From Bradyrhizobium sp. 190 (GTDB taxonomy: Bacteria > Pseudomonadota > Alphaproteobacteria > Rhizobiales > Xanthobacteraceae): a stretch of DNA of 64,000 nucleotides. Within the stretch, counting starts at the first letter, position 1; each line of letters opens with the position of its first letter. The notes below the pieces were generated by a model. It was not told where the DNA came from. It searched no databases and was given only the letters and a program-made list of their open reading frames with translations. Where the stretch lies: the NCBI RefSeq assembly GCF_023073415.1, contig NZ_JADPJL010000012.1, positions 446,501-510,500 of the forward strand, in the 5' to 3' direction. The position numbers and the translations under genes are program-made. Positions 9,420-19,087 of this stretch are shown piece after piece.

Positions 9420-11288
9420 ATGGGTATCGCGGAGAAAACCGAAGAGCATCGGGATATGGCCGTCACGAAGTGGCTCGCCGATTTCGAAACCACGCTGGCT
9501 GGCGACGGCATGTCCACTCTCGCGGACCTGTTCCATCCCGACGGATACTGGCGCGACCTTCTCGCGCTGACCTGGGAGCTCAAGACGTTTCACGGTCTCT
9601 CCGAGGTGCAAGGCGGCCTGACGGGCGTCGGCTCTACGACACGCTGCCGCAACTTTCGCCTTCAGGGCCGCACCACGACGGGCGTACTCGGTGAGTTTGG
9701 CCCGACGGTCGAAGGCTTCTTCACGTTCGAGACCGAGCTTGCCTCCGCGCGCGGATACCTGCGCCTCGTCCCCGTCACTGAGGCGGGCCGGGCCGGCTTC
9801 CGGGCCGTGACGGTTCTCACTGCCATGCTTGACCTGAAGAACTTTCCCGAACGCGGGCGCGCGAACCGCGACGAGACTTTCATGAGAGCCGTGGAGGCCG
9901 GGGCCGACAATTGGCTCGATCGTCGGGGCGCGGCCGTCGCCTATCGCGATCGGGACCCCGAGGTCCTCATCATTGGCGCGGGCCAGGCGGGGCTCATGCT
10001 GGCGGCACGGTTGCGGCACCTTGACGTCGACGCGCTGGTGGTGGATCGCGACGAACGGGTCGGCGACGTCTGGCGGAAGCGATATCACTCACTCACGCTG
10101 CACAACGAGATCGCAAGCAACCACTTTCCATACCTGTCATTTCCCGACAGTTGGCCCGTCTACCTGCCCAAGGATAAACTCGCCAACTGGATGGAATTCT
10201 ACGCCGACGTGATGGAGCTCAACATCTGGACGCGTACGGAATTCCTTGGCGCGACCTACGACGGCGCCGACCGACAGTGGACCGCGCGGCTCAGGACATC
10301 CGATGGCAGCGTGCGCGTCTTGCGGCCGATCCACCTTGTCATGGCGATCGGTGTCAGCGGTCTTCCGAACATTCCGCACATCGAGGGTCTTGAGGCGTTC
10401 AAGGGCGCCATCATCCATTCGAGCGGGCGGACGGACGATGTGGCTACCCAGGGCAAATCGGCGCTGGTCGTCGGCGCCGGCACCAGCGCCCACGACATCG
10501 CGCAGGACCTCTACATGCGAGGTGCCGAGGTCACAATGCTGCAGCGCTCCTCGACGACGGTCGTCAGCATCGTACCCAGCGCGGCGAAGGCCACCCAGCT
10601 GTTTCGCAGCAATGAGGGCGTCCGGCCGATCGAGGACATCGACATTATGGGCGCGTCGGTGCCCTACGACCTCGTTCGCCGCCTCCACGGACCTCTGAGC
10701 CGGCAAATGGCATTCGAGGACCGTGACCTGCACGACCGCCTGCGAAAGGTCGGCTTCGCGCTCGACAATGGCGAAGACGATACCGGCTTCTTCCTGAAGC
10801 TATTGCGACGTCTCAGCGGCTATTATCTCAACGTCGGCGCGTCCGACCTCATCGCCGACGGTCGCATCAAGCTGAAGCCGGGAGTTGAGATCGATCGGCT
10901 CGAGGGTGCGGAAGCCGTGTTCTCCGACGGCTCGCGCATGAACGTCGACCTGCTCGTTCTCGCGACGGGCTGGAAGCCTCTACAGGAGGCCGTCCGCGCA
11001 CTGCTCGGCGACGAGGTGGCCGAACGGGTCGGACCGATCTGGGGCATCGGTGCGGACGGCGAGCTCCGCAACATGTTCGGCACCACGTGCCAGGACAATT
11101 TCTACGTCGTCGGTGGGACCATCACGATGTGCCGGTCCTTATCACGCTACACCGCGTTGCTGATCAAGGCTGCGCTGGAGGGCCTGATCCAAAGCGTCGG
11201 CGCGCCGGAGGGCGCAAGCAATCACGGAGAGGTTTCCATCGCCGGGAGGCAGGCTCCGGCACGAGCAATGACCGGAGTGGACCGGTGA
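9420..11288 (+). CDS. Flavin-containing monooxygenase with N-terminal NTF2-like domain
   Basis: 622 residues. Residues 1 to about 150 resemble an NTF2/SnoaL-like cone domain (LFHPDGYWRDLLALTWELKTFHG). From 180 the protein is a class B flavin monooxygenase: GAGQAG at 186-191 for FAD, a second GAGTSA motif for NADPH, FKGAIIH as the FMO-type FxGxxxH, and a late ATGWKP. This architecture occurs in bacterial YUCCA-like and putative ketone/amine monooxygenases. It lies 149 bp after the MFS importer, with AAGGAG 11 bp before the ATG, and may oxidise the imported compound. The reaction (N-, S- or Baeyer-Villiger oxidation) cannot be decided from sequence. Confidence 0.87.
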   Translation: MGIAEKTEEHRDMAVTKWLADFETTLAGDGMSTLADLFHPDGYWRDLLALTWELKTFHGLSEVQGGLTGVGSTTRCRNFRLQGRTTTGVLGEFGPTVEGFFTFETELASARGYLRLVPVTEAGRAGFRAVTVLTAMLDLKNFPERGRANRDETFMRAVEAGADNWLDRRGAAVAYRDRDPEVLIIGAGQAGLMLAARLRHLDVDALVVDRDERVGDVWRKRYHSLTLHNEIASNHFPYLSFPDSWPVYLPKDKLANWMEFYADVMELNIWTRTEFLGATYDGADRQWTARLRTSDGSVRVLRPIHLVMAIGVSGLPNIPHIEGLEAFKGAIIHSSGRTDDVATQGKSALVVGAGTSAHDIAQDLYMRGAEVTMLQRSSTTVVSIVPSAAKATQLFRSNEGVRPIEDIDIMGASVPYDLVRRLHGPLSRQMAFEDRDLHDRLRKVGFALDNGEDDTGFFLKLLRRLSGYYLNVGASDLIADGRIKLKPGVEIDRLEGAEAVFSDGSRMNVDLLVLATGWKPLQEAVRALLGDEVAERVGPIWGIGADGELRNMFGTTCQDNFYVVGGTITMCRSLSRYTALLIKAALEGLIQSVGAPEGASNHGEVSIAGRQAPARAMTGVDR

Positions 11289-11339
11289 CGAAGGTACGGA
11301 CTTGCGTTGCGCTCGTGACCGGGGAGGCGACAGGTTAGG

Positions 11340-11690
11340 CCTGATGTTTCGGGGCAAATGAGGTGTCTCGCCCGCACACACCTCACAGAAGCCGACGATC
11401 GCAATCGCTTGTTGGTGTCGGTCGTCGTCGCTGGACAAGGCATCGGATGCGAGCGGCCCTAACAGACCCTCGAAGAGCGAACCGACAATGCACGCGGCAG
11501 ACGCCTGGAGATCCTGCCGCGGCATTTCCTGCCCGCGAATGCCCTGCTCGGTGATCGTCTCGAAAACCCGGGCTAATTGGCGCCGGTATTTCAACCTGGC
11601 GGCTTCGATCTCTGGCTCAACGGCCGCAAGCTCATGGACCTCATCCGGGGAACAGATAGCGCTCTCGAGAAGCTGCAGGTAGCACTATCC
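11340..11690 (-). pseudogene. TetR-family regulator remnant (C-terminal domain only)
   Basis: The minus frame from about 11687 to 11370 encodes a typical TetR ligand-domain tail (LQLLESAICSPDEVHELAAV, then ARVFETITEQGIRGQEMPR and IVGSLFEGLLGPLA). A TAG stop sits just upstream at about 11690, and none of the three minus frames between 11690 and 11950 encodes a DNA-binding helix-turn-helix. The frame then runs past the expected end into the 3' end of the FMO gene. It is best read as a decayed regulator lacking its DNA-binding half. Confidence 0.6.
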
Positions 11691-12656
11691 GAGATCATGT
11701 CCCCAACTGGAGGAAGCTTCCGCGTCAACCGCATCATAAACAGGGATTTTCGGGTCGACACAACCGTCCCCGCCGGCGTTCAGGTGATAGATGCAGTGCT
11801 CGAAGTCTTCCTAGCCCGTGAAGTAGGGGAAACATTCGACGAGACTGCCTCCATAGAAAAATCAGCTGGCATTAATGTCATTGGCGCATATGAAGTCAGC
11901 GAACACGTGATTCTTCCTCTGTCGCCAGAGAGGGGCGCAAAGTCATAGCCACGTCGTTAGGGTCTTCACGGCTTGCGATTTGAATTGCACTAACGTCGGT
12001 TTGCTTTCCGATCACCGGATTCGGATACGGAAAATCGGGGACAAAGTAGCCGGGACAGGATTGATAGACGACTGAAGGCGGGTCATCGGGGGGACTTCGT
12101 TGCTTGCCGCTGATGGCGGAACTGAATCCTGCGCCAGTGCAGCTGGAATAATTGCGTAAATGTCTCCGAATAGTGAAGATCGTCCGGACGCCCTCATGCT
12201 TTCGATGCGTGATCCCTAGTCGGGTATATCCCTGAATGCGCTGCGTCGCTCCGTGCCCGGAGGAAGGCGAACCGTTGCCTCGACTAGGGCAAAGAATCGC
12301 TCAGATTGGCTGTCTAGCTCGCCATAGCTCACCTTCTATCCTTCTCAATCTGCGGGAAAACGGAGAGAGGTGCGGGCGATCCCACACTCGTTACCTCGGT
12401 CAGCTCTTTACCGCAGAGGGACAGACGACAATGGTTGGGTCTCCCAGCGCCGCCTGCAGCGACGCCGCGCACGGCTTGTGAGGGAGGTCTGGCGGCCTAA
12501 TCTATTCTCGGCTGGCCTCGCACGTGGCTTACCAAACGTCTCGAGCTTCAACGTTCAAATCCACATTTGGCATGACGATAATCAATCGAGAATAGAGTCT
12601 CCTCCGCCAGGAGTTCGCCGGACGGCACTGAACTCCAACTTGGTTCGTCAAAATAT
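11691..12656. other. Region without a recognisable gene
   Basis: Nearly 1 kb between the tetR remnant and the acyl-CoA dehydrogenase operator. Short frames exist on both strands (for example plus-strand codons up to 11948), but none has a family signature, ribosome-binding site or continuation. It is probably decayed sequence at the junction of clusters A and B. No insertion-sequence ends were seen. Confidence 0.4.
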
Positions 12657-12672
12657 TTGACCGACGAGTAAA
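12657..12672. promoter_or_regulatory. Operator copy 1, TTGAC-N6-GTAAA
   Basis: TTGAC at 12657-12661, six bases, then GTAAA at 12668-12672, 47 bp before the acyl-CoA dehydrogenase start. It is one of four copies of the same inverted repeat in cluster B (others at 15327, 23121 and 28528). Just downstream lies AATAC-GT-GTATT. The TetR gene at 13979 is the likely reader. Confidence 0.6.
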
Positions 12673-12718
12673 TACGTGTATTCTCTCGTAAAAAAGTCAG
12701 CCTATTGCGGATATAGTC

Positions 12719-13879
12719 ATGAACGAGCATTTCAGCGACATGAAATCAGACATGTTCTTGTCTGACCAGCAACGCATGATCCGCGCCTCAGCTCGCAAAA
12801 TCGCGCGCGACGTTCTTACCCCAACCGCTGCCGAACGAGATCGCACGTCAACGTGGCCGGCCGGAGAACTCAAGACGCTTGCGGCTCAGGGTTTCATGGG
12901 CATGACAATTCCCGAGGAATTTGGTGGATCGGGGGCGGGGTTTCTCGCCTACTGTCTCGCGATCGAGGAACTCTCCGCTGCGGACGCCGGCGTTGGAACG
13001 ATCGTTCATGTTCATAGCCTCGGCCCGGGGCATGTCATCGTAAGAAACGGTACTGCCGAGCAAAAGAAACGACTTCTTCCGGCGATGGCTTCTGGCGAGA
13101 AGATCGGCGCCTTCCTGATTACTGAGCCACAGGCGGGTTCAGATACTTCGGCGCTCCGGACCTCAGCGCGCCGCGACGGCGACGATTTCGTGATCAACGG
13201 AACCAAGCAGTTTATCTCCAACGGCAGCGAGGCTGGCGTGGCGATCATCGTCGCGCGCACCAATCCCGATGCAGGCAAGCAGGGCTTCACCACGTTCTTG
13301 GTCGAGCCGCCCGTCAAAGGCTACGTCGTCAGCCGCGTCGAGGACAAACTGGGGCAGCGGACCGCGCACATCGCCCAAATTCAGCTCGACGACCTTCGCA
13401 TCCCTAAGGAAAATATCCTTGGCCCGCTTGATGGTGGCTACGGCATCACGATGTCGGGTCTTTCCGATGGGCGCATCGCAATCGCTGCGCAGGCGGTCGG
13501 CATCGCTCAGGCTGCATTGGGAGCCGCCGTACAGTATGCGCGCGACCGCGAAGTTGCAGGTAAATCGATCATGGATCTACAAGGCGTCAGTTTCACCCTA
13601 GCCGATATGGCGGCGCAGATCGACGTCGCCAGACAATACTATACTTACGCTGCACGCTTGCTTGAGGCCGGCGTGCCCTGCTTCAAGGAAGCTGCAATTG
13701 CGAAGCTATTCGCGAGCGAAATGGCCGAGAAAGTGTGCTCCGAAGCGCTACAGATCCACGGTGGGTACGGCTATCTGAGAGATTTTCCGGTGGAGCGCTA
13801 TTACCGTGATGTCCGCGTCTGCAAAATCTATGAGGGTACAAGCAACATCCAGAAGCTCATTATAGCCCGCAGCCTTTGA
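12719..13879 (+). CDS. Acyl-CoA dehydrogenase (FAD, short/medium-chain type)
   Basis: 386 residues, the usual length. The protein has the N-terminal helical domain, the flavin/substrate segment ending EPQAGSDTSALRT, and the C-terminal IYEGTSNIQ, in which Glu372 is the usual catalytic base. It makes the alpha,beta-trans double bond of an acyl-CoA and passes electrons to ETF. The annotated ATG has a weak ribosome-binding site; ATG at 12740 or 12749 (MFLSDQQRMIR, the usual family start) is equally plausible. The gene stands alone behind operator copy 1 and upstream of the tetR gene, and is probably part of the cluster B beta-oxidation set. Confidence 0.92.
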   Translation: MNEHFSDMKSDMFLSDQQRMIRASARKIARDVLTPTAAERDRTSTWPAGELKTLAAQGFMGMTIPEEFGGSGAGFLAYCLAIEELSAADAGVGTIVHVHSLGPGHVIVRNGTAEQKKRLLPAMASGEKIGAFLITEPQAGSDTSALRTSARRDGDDFVINGTKQFISNGSEAGVAIIVARTNPDAGKQGFTTFLVEPPVKGYVVSRVEDKLGQRTAHIAQIQLDDLRIPKENILGPLDGGYGITMSGLSDGRIAIAAQAVGIAQAALGAAVQYARDREVAGKSIMDLQGVSFTLADMAAQIDVARQYYTYAARLLEAGVPCFKEAAIAKLFASEMAEKVCSEALQIHGGYGYLRDFPVERYYRDVRVCKIYEGTSNIQKLIIARSL

Positions 13880-13978
13880 CTACGATGTATATTCGCGGTC
13901 ATAAAAGACGTCTAAATCAGTCCAGTTGTATCGGGATAAGGGCTCCCGTATTCGATATGAAAATTTAGGAGTGGTGCA

Positions 13979-14605
13979 GTGTCGCCTCGAAATCGCCAGC
14001 TTGCAACATGGAACGAGACCGTTCAAACGCGCGATCAGCAATTCAACTTAAAGCGCACGGCAGTGCTGAAAGAGGCGGCGCGCGCGTTCAATTCGCTAGG
14101 CTACCACGCGACCTCGCTCGACGATGTCGCGAAGACACTCGGCGTGACCAAGCCTGCCCTCTATTATTACGTCAAGAACAAGCAGGAAATCCTATTCGAG
14201 TGCCACATGTTATCGCAAGATCTGGGCGATCGCGCTTTCGAACACGCGTACAAGACCGGTACGACCGGCCGCGAAATCTTGTTGTCGTGGGCGACAAAAT
14301 TCATCGAATCGTATAACAGCGAGATCGGCGATTGTGCGGTGCTAGTCGAATTTCAGGCACTCGATCCCGCCAATCGCAAGATTGTCGCCGCCCGCCGCCA
14401 CAAGGCCCAGCATCAAATGGAGGCAATTATCGAGAAGGGTATGGCTGACGGCAGTATCCGCCCGGTCGATCCGAAGTTGACGGTCTTTTTCTTCATGGGC
14501 GCGTTAAACTGGATGGCGCGCTGGTTCGATCAGGGCGGACCCAAGAGCGGCGCTGAAATCGCAACGGCTTTTACAGATCTTCTCGATCACGCTGTCTCGC
14601 CCTAG
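13979..14605 (+). CDS. TetR/AcrR-family transcriptional regulator
   Basis: 208 residues starting at GTG, with AGGAG seven bases upstream. The DNA-binding domain spans about 25-75: SLDDVAKTLGVTKPALYYYV (46-65) is the helix-turn-helix, followed by KNKQEILFECH. The C-terminal domain resembles acyl-CoA-responsive TetR proteins (FadR/KstR/PaaR-like). It is the only intact TetR gene in the window and sits inside the set of four TTGAC-N6-GTMAA repeats, none of which precedes its own gene. I infer that it represses the cluster B operons and is released by an acyl-CoA intermediate. Confidence 0.9.
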   Translation: MSPRNRQLATWNETVQTRDQQFNLKRTAVLKEAARAFNSLGYHATSLDDVAKTLGVTKPALYYYVKNKQEILFECHMLSQDLGDRAFEHAYKTGTTGREILLSWATKFIESYNSEIGDCAVLVEFQALDPANRKIVAARRHKAQHQMEAIIEKGMADGSIRPVDPKLTVFFFMGALNWMARWFDQGGPKSGAEIATAFTDLLDHAVSP

Positions 14606-14655
14606 GCAAATTCCAAGGGCCTTAAGGGCGGCGCTGTCGGTGCGCTGGCCACGAG

Positions 14656-15263
14656 CTAACTTTTCGCGACCGAAGGAAGGTCGCGAGCGAACCGTTGCTT
14701 CGCTACGGGCTTGAAGCCGCTGCGTTCAAGGCTTTTGCGCAACATGTTGGCGGGTATTCCAGTGACTTCAGCCGTCAGCTGAATATCCTCAGCGTTGCTG
14801 TCCAATCGGCATCTGCCCGTAGTCGTCGGCGGCTATGCTCGCGGGTCGCCGCAATGAAGGGTGTATCGACATAGGCGAAGTCGGCGCCAAGTTCTTCCGC
14901 AACATCGATCACGCGCCCGTTCGAGATCGCTCCAGCGAGCACGAGGGGTCCGGCGAAGAATACGGAGGGCGGTGACCAACGCGAACAGGTTGAGCCACCC
15001 GGTGTTGCCCCCGGAGCCGCCGCACAGCAAAATCAGACCATCCACTCCGGCTTCTGCCACGCGTCGGGCATGTTTGACGAGGCAACGTCGGAGAAAACCA
15101 CGCCGACATAGCCCCTTATCGCATCGACGACGCGCGCCGGATTTCCGACGCCGGCGATTACCAGCGGCGACTTGTGCTTGACAACTAGATCGACATCCTC
15201 CGCCAGCCTCGCGTTGGTTGGATGGACGATCACGTTCGCCGCGTAAGAAGCAGAACCCTCTTC
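14656..15263 (-). pseudogene. Nitronate monooxygenase (2-nitropropane dioxygenase family) remnant
   Basis: Three minus frames joined by frameshifts rebuild the last two-thirds of a nitronate monooxygenase. First come AANVIVHPTNARLAEDVDLV and GVVFSDVAS (15263 to about 15070). Then come VAEAGVDGLILLCGGSGGNT and FALVTA (about 15060-14970), FFAGPLVLAGAISNGRVIDV and YVDTPFIAATRE (about 14960-14840), and finally TAEVTGIPANMLRKSLERSG ending at TAG 14656. The first 100 or so residues are missing. Such enzymes are FMN-dependent TIM barrels that oxidise alkyl nitronates. The gene is clearly dead and lies between tetR and the livG operon. Confidence 0.85.
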
Positions 15264-15326
15264 AATTCGGCCCTAATCTTGACGAGGCATCGATCGCAGG
15301 GTGCCGTCGAATGATTCAAAAAGCAT

Positions 15327-15342
15327 TTGACTTTGTAGTAAA
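15327..15342. promoter_or_regulatory. Operator copy 2, TTGAC-N6-GTAAA
   Basis: TTGAC at 15327-15331 and GTAAA at 15338-15342, 73 bp before the livG start. The sequence around it (TTTGAC ... AGTAAATA) matches copy 1 closely outside the six-base spacer. It probably governs the whole livG-ligase-livH-livM-livK-livF operon. Confidence 0.6.
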
Positions 15343-15414
15343 TAGTATGCCTGATGGGTCATCAAAAGCAAAAATAAGCACGCTCTCAAGCGATTGCGGG
15401 GTCCCGGAGGAAAC

Positions 15415-16224
15415 ATGCAGGCCGAAGCGGCGATCAGAGCACGGTCGGGTTTGAAGGGCATGCAGCCGGTTCTGACTGCAGACCGGCTGCGCATGTCATT
15501 CGGTGGCGTGGTTGCCCTGAATGAGGTCTCGATAGAGATCGGACGCGACGAACTTATCGCGATCATCGGCCCCAATGGGGCTGGCAAAACTTCGCTGATG
15601 AACTGCATGAGCGGCTTTTATCGGCCGCAGGAAGGCCGCATCGTCTTCGATGGCGAGCAGATCGTTGGTCGCAGCGTTCATCACATTGCGCGATCCGGAT
15701 TGGCGCGAACCTTTCAGGGAACGCACATCTTCCCCGACATGACCGTGGTCGAGAACATCATGATCGGACGACACATGCATATGCGCAGTTCGATTTTGCA
15801 GGCCTTCGTGCATTTTCACTGGGCCCAAAAGGAAGAGATGCAGCATCGCGAGATCGTCGAGGAAATCATCGAATTGCTGGAAATCGAGGCGATCCGCCAT
15901 CAACCCGTGGGTGCCCTCGGATACGGCCTGCGCAAGCGCGTCGACCTTGGACGCGCGCTCGCGCAGGAGCCGAAAATCCTGCTGATGGACGAGCCGATGG
16001 CCGGGATGAACAACGAGGAGAAGGAAGACCTCGCCCGTTTCATCCTCGACGTACGTGAAGCGCGCGGTATTCCAGTGGTTCTTGTCGAGCACGATATGGG
16101 CGTCGTCATGGACCTCGCGGACCGCATTTACGTGCTGGACTTCGGAAAAATGATTGCGACCGGAACGCCGGCGCAGATCCAGCGCGATCCGCTGGTCATG
16201 AAGGCTTACTTGGGCGAGAAATGA
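15415..16224 (+). CDS. livG: Liv-type ABC transporter ATP-binding protein
   Basis: 269 residues from the ATG at 15415, preceded by GGAGG; an in-frame start at 15394 lies ahead of that site. Walker A GPNGAGKT is at 52-59, the signature segment is LGYGLRKRVDL as usual in LivG, and Walker B is ILLMDEPMAGM. It is one of two ATPases powering a branched-chain-amino-acid-type importer (HAAT family). Its stop overlaps the next gene by four bases, so translation is coupled to an acyl-CoA ligase. This suggests that the importer carries an organic acid rather than an amino acid. Confidence 0.92.
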   Translation: MQAEAAIRARSGLKGMQPVLTADRLRMSFGGVVALNEVSIEIGRDELIAIIGPNGAGKTSLMNCMSGFYRPQEGRIVFDGEQIVGRSVHHIARSGLARTFQGTHIFPDMTVVENIMIGRHMHMRSSILQAFVHFHWAQKEEMQHREIVEEIIELLEIEAIRHQPVGALGYGLRKRVDLGRALAQEPKILLMDEPMAGMNNEEKEDLARFILDVREARGIPVVLVEHDMGVVMDLADRIYVLDFGKMIATGTPAQIQRDPLVMKAYLGEK

Positions 16225-18203
16225 CAGTGGCCGCCGAAACGATGAAGACATTGCCGCAAACATTCGTCGAGCGGGCCACCGCGGAGCCTGACCGGCTGAT
16301 CGCGCGGCACAAATACCGGGGCATTTGGCGCAAATTTCGCTATGGCGACGTGCTGGAAAGGGTCCGCAATCTGGCGCTCGGCTTGCAGTCGATGCCGTTA
16401 GCGCGGGGTGAAACGGTCGCCATCATCGGCGAAAACGAGCCCGAGAACTTTTGGGTCGAGCTAGCCGTGTTAGCGATCGGAGGCAAGGTCGTCTCGCTCT
16501 ACCCGGACTTAACCGTCGGCGAAATCGAATACCTGCTGAACGACAGCCAGGCGGTCTATCTCATAGGTCAGGACCAGGAGCAGATGGACAAGGGGCTCGC
16601 AATGCTCGGCAGCGTGCCGACGCTGCGCCGGTTGATCTACTGGGATGATACCGGCATGTGGTCCTACCGGCAGCCGAGCCTCATGAAGCTCGAGCTGGTG
16701 GAAGATGCAGGACGCATACGGCATGTCGCGGAGCCCGGGCTGTTCGACAGCCTTCTCGAATTGGGCCGACCGGACGACATCGCCGTACTGTCCTACACCT
16801 CCGGTACGACGGGGCGACCCAAGGGCGTGGTTCTGACCCATCGTTATCTGATGGATAACGCGCATCGATTGGTGAGTGGCACCGACATCGCGCCGGGCAT
16901 GGACTATCTCACCTACATCGCGCCGGCCTGGGCGACCGAACAACTGTTCGGAATCACGATCGGCGTCACGTTGCCCCTGATTGTCAACTTTCCGGAATCT
17001 CCGGAGCAGGTTCTGGCCAATCTCCGCGAAGTCGCTGTCGAGGTGATGATGTTCGCGCCCCGACAGTGGGAGAGCCTGGCCTCAACGATCCAGGCGAAAA
17101 TGCTCGACGCGGGGCCGATCCGCCGCCGCATCTACGAATGGGGCGTCGATATCGGACGCAAGGTCAACGTCGGCCGCCTTGATGGCAAGCCGGTGCCGCT
17201 TGCCGCCCGCCTGGCGTTTCCGCTGGCAGAGGCTTTGGTTCTGAAGCCGTTGCGCGACAAGCTCGGCCTGACGCGCCTAAAGGTCGCGCTGTCCGGCGGC
17301 TCCACTATGGCGCCCGATGTGTTCCGGCTGTTTCACGCCATCGGCGTGCCATTGCGCAACCTTTACGGCTCGACCGAGATCGGCGTGATGACGATCCACC
17401 AGGGCAATCGCTACGATCTGGAAACCGTCGGCCACTGGCTGGACGCCCACCCCGAGATGCCACCGCTGCAGTGGCAGGTTTCATCGGCCGGCGAGTTGAT
17501 GGTACGCGGCGGATCGTTTTTTCAAGGCTATTTCGGCAAGCCCGACAAGACCGCCGAACGAATCGACGGCGGGTGGTACCGCACCGGCGATGCAGTGTCC
17601 GTGACCAGTTCCGGCGAACTGGTTTTCCTCGAGCGAATCGAGGATCTCGCCAAACTGAGCTCCGGGCAAAGTTACCCGCCGCAGTTCATCGAAACGCGGC
17701 TGCGCTTCAGTCCATTCATCAAAGATGTCATGACGCTCGGCGATACGTCGCGCGATTACATCGGGGCGTTGATCAATATCGACATGGAGGTCGTATCGCG
17801 GTGGGCAGAGGAACGCAGGCTCGGCTATTCAACCTTCGTCGACCTGTCGCAGATGACGGCGGTGGCTGACCTGATCCGGGAAGAGATCGTTCGCGTCAAT
17901 AAATTCCTGCCCGACCACGCCCAGATCCGCCGCTTTGCGAACTTTCCCAAGGAACTCGATCCGGACGAGGGCGAATTGACGCGCACCCGCAAGCTGCGCC
18001 GCGAGTTCCTGTTGCAGCGCTATGCCGAACTGATCGACGGCCTTTACGCCGGCAAGGATCGTGTGACGTTCGCGATCCCCGTCACGTACCAGGATGGACG
18101 TCAAGGGACGATGGCAGCCAACGTGCTGGTGCACTCCATCGACGCGTCACCGCCAGTTGCCACGCCGGCCCCAACGCGGCGCAAAATGAGCGGGGTGTCA
18201 TGA
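16221..18203 (+). CDS. AMP-forming acyl-CoA ligase (long-chain type) within Liv operon
   Basis: 660 residues, the size of FAA1/long-chain acyl-CoA synthetases. The P-loop YTSGTTGRPKG lies at 192-202 and the adenylate motif YGSTEIG follows later, with a GDAVSV/ERIEDLAKLSSGQSYP C-terminal hinge. It makes an acyl-CoA from a carboxylic acid, ATP and CoA at or near the inner membrane. It overlaps livG and livH by four bases on each side. Import followed by immediate CoA trapping of the same acid is the natural reading. The substrate could be a fatty, cyclic or arylalkanoic acid. Confidence 0.9.
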   Translation: MTVAAETMKTLPQTFVERATAEPDRLIARHKYRGIWRKFRYGDVLERVRNLALGLQSMPLARGETVAIIGENEPENFWVELAVLAIGGKVVSLYPDLTVGEIEYLLNDSQAVYLIGQDQEQMDKGLAMLGSVPTLRRLIYWDDTGMWSYRQPSLMKLELVEDAGRIRHVAEPGLFDSLLELGRPDDIAVLSYTSGTTGRPKGVVLTHRYLMDNAHRLVSGTDIAPGMDYLTYIAPAWATEQLFGITIGVTLPLIVNFPESPEQVLANLREVAVEVMMFAPRQWESLASTIQAKMLDAGPIRRRIYEWGVDIGRKVNVGRLDGKPVPLAARLAFPLAEALVLKPLRDKLGLTRLKVALSGGSTMAPDVFRLFHAIGVPLRNLYGSTEIGVMTIHQGNRYDLETVGHWLDAHPEMPPLQWQVSSAGELMVRGGSFFQGYFGKPDKTAERIDGGWYRTGDAVSVTSSGELVFLERIEDLAKLSSGQSYPPQFIETRLRFSPFIKDVMTLGDTSRDYIGALINIDMEVVSRWAEERRLGYSTFVDLSQMTAVADLIREEIVRVNKFLPDHAQIRRFANFPKELDPDEGELTRTRKLRREFLLQRYAELIDGLYAGKDRVTFAIPVTYQDGRQGTMAANVLVHSIDASPPVATPAPTRRKMSGVS

Positions 18204-19084
18204 TCGACTTTCTCAATTATCTTATCAACGGTTCGTTGGTTGGGTTGCTCTACGCCCTTATCGCGATGGGCTTCATCGTCATCTACCGCGCCTCGAAAGT
18301 TTTCAATTTCGCGCAAGGCGAACTCGTGGTGTTCGGCGGCTTCATCGTCTGGTGGATGGTGATTGAGACCGGACTGCCGCTGGTCGTAGCCCTTCCGCTG
18401 GCGATGTTACTGTCGGCGCTGTTCGGCCTAATCATCGAGCGCATCTTTTTCTCGCGTCTGGTCGGCGAATCCGCCTTCGCGATGGTAATGGTGACGATCG
18501 GCCTACTGATCCTGATCAGAGGTCTCATCCTTGTGATGTTCGGGCCGCAGGTCAGGCCGTTCCCGGTCATTTTCTCGCTGAAACCAGTTATCATCGGCGA
18601 CGTCCTGATTCCCCGGTCGCTGCTGGTCGGCGCTGTCATCACGGTGGTTGTCGGACTGGGTCTGTCGTGGTTCTTCAACAACACACGCGCCGGACTCAAG
18701 ATGACCGCGGTCGCGGAGGATCATCAGGTCGCATTGTCGATGGGCATCTCGGTAAAGCGTTCCATCGCCTTCGCCTGGGCGTTGGGCGCCGTGTTGTCGA
18801 CCCTCGGCGCGATCATCTACCTCAGCGGCAAGTCTTTGAATTTCCTGGCGTCGGATATCGGACTTGCCGCGTTGCCGGTAGCATTGCTGGCCGGATTCGA
18901 GTCGATCGCCGGCGTCCTGCTGGCCGGACTGATCGTCGGCGCCATACAGGGACTCGTGACCGCCTATGTTGACCCGGTGGTCGGTGGAGCGGTCGGCTCG
19001 GTATTTCCGTTCGTGATCATGCTTGTCATCCTGTTTATCCGCCCGACCGGGATGTTCGGGTGGCGGACGATTGAAAGGGTTTGA
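18200..19084 (+). CDS. livH: Liv-type ABC permease, LivH family
   Basis: 294 residues, highly hydrophobic with about eight membrane spans. The N-terminus (NGSLVGLLYALIAMGFIVIY) and the FNFAQGELVVFGGF segment are characteristic of LivH. It overlaps the ligase gene by four bases (ATGA) and precedes livM by three. It forms half of the membrane channel with LivM. Confidence 0.92.
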   Translation: MIDFLNYLINGSLVGLLYALIAMGFIVIYRASKVFNFAQGELVVFGGFIVWWMVIETGLPLVVALPLAMLLSALFGLIIERIFFSRLVGESAFAMVMVTIGLLILIRGLILVMFGPQVRPFPVIFSLKPVIIGDVLIPRSLLVGAVITVVVGLGLSWFFNNTRAGLKMTAVAEDHQVALSMGISVKRSIAFAWALGAVLSTLGAIIYLSGKSLNFLASDIGLAALPVALLAGFESIAGVLLAGLIVGAIQGLVTAYVDPVVGGAVGSVFPFVIMLVILFIRPTGMFGWRTIERV

Positions 19085-19087
19085 GCG

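Noticed and set aside
9105..10088. Long minus-strand frame (327 codons) over the MFS and FMO genes
   Set aside because: It lies opposite two clear genes, has no family signature, and is the usual high-GC antisense shadow.
11577..11948. 123-codon plus frame as a gene
   Set aside because: Its first third is antisense to the tetR remnant and the rest matches no family; no ribosome-binding site.
14664..14686. Eight-bp hairpin as a terminator of tetR
   Set aside because: No T-run on either strand, and it falls inside the still readable C-terminus of the nitronate monooxygenase remnant.
16221..18203. Calling the Liv-linked ligase a defined benzoate or phenylacetate CoA ligase
   Set aside because: Length and P-loop fit long-chain-type ligases, but no substrate-specific residue could be read, so only the family was given.
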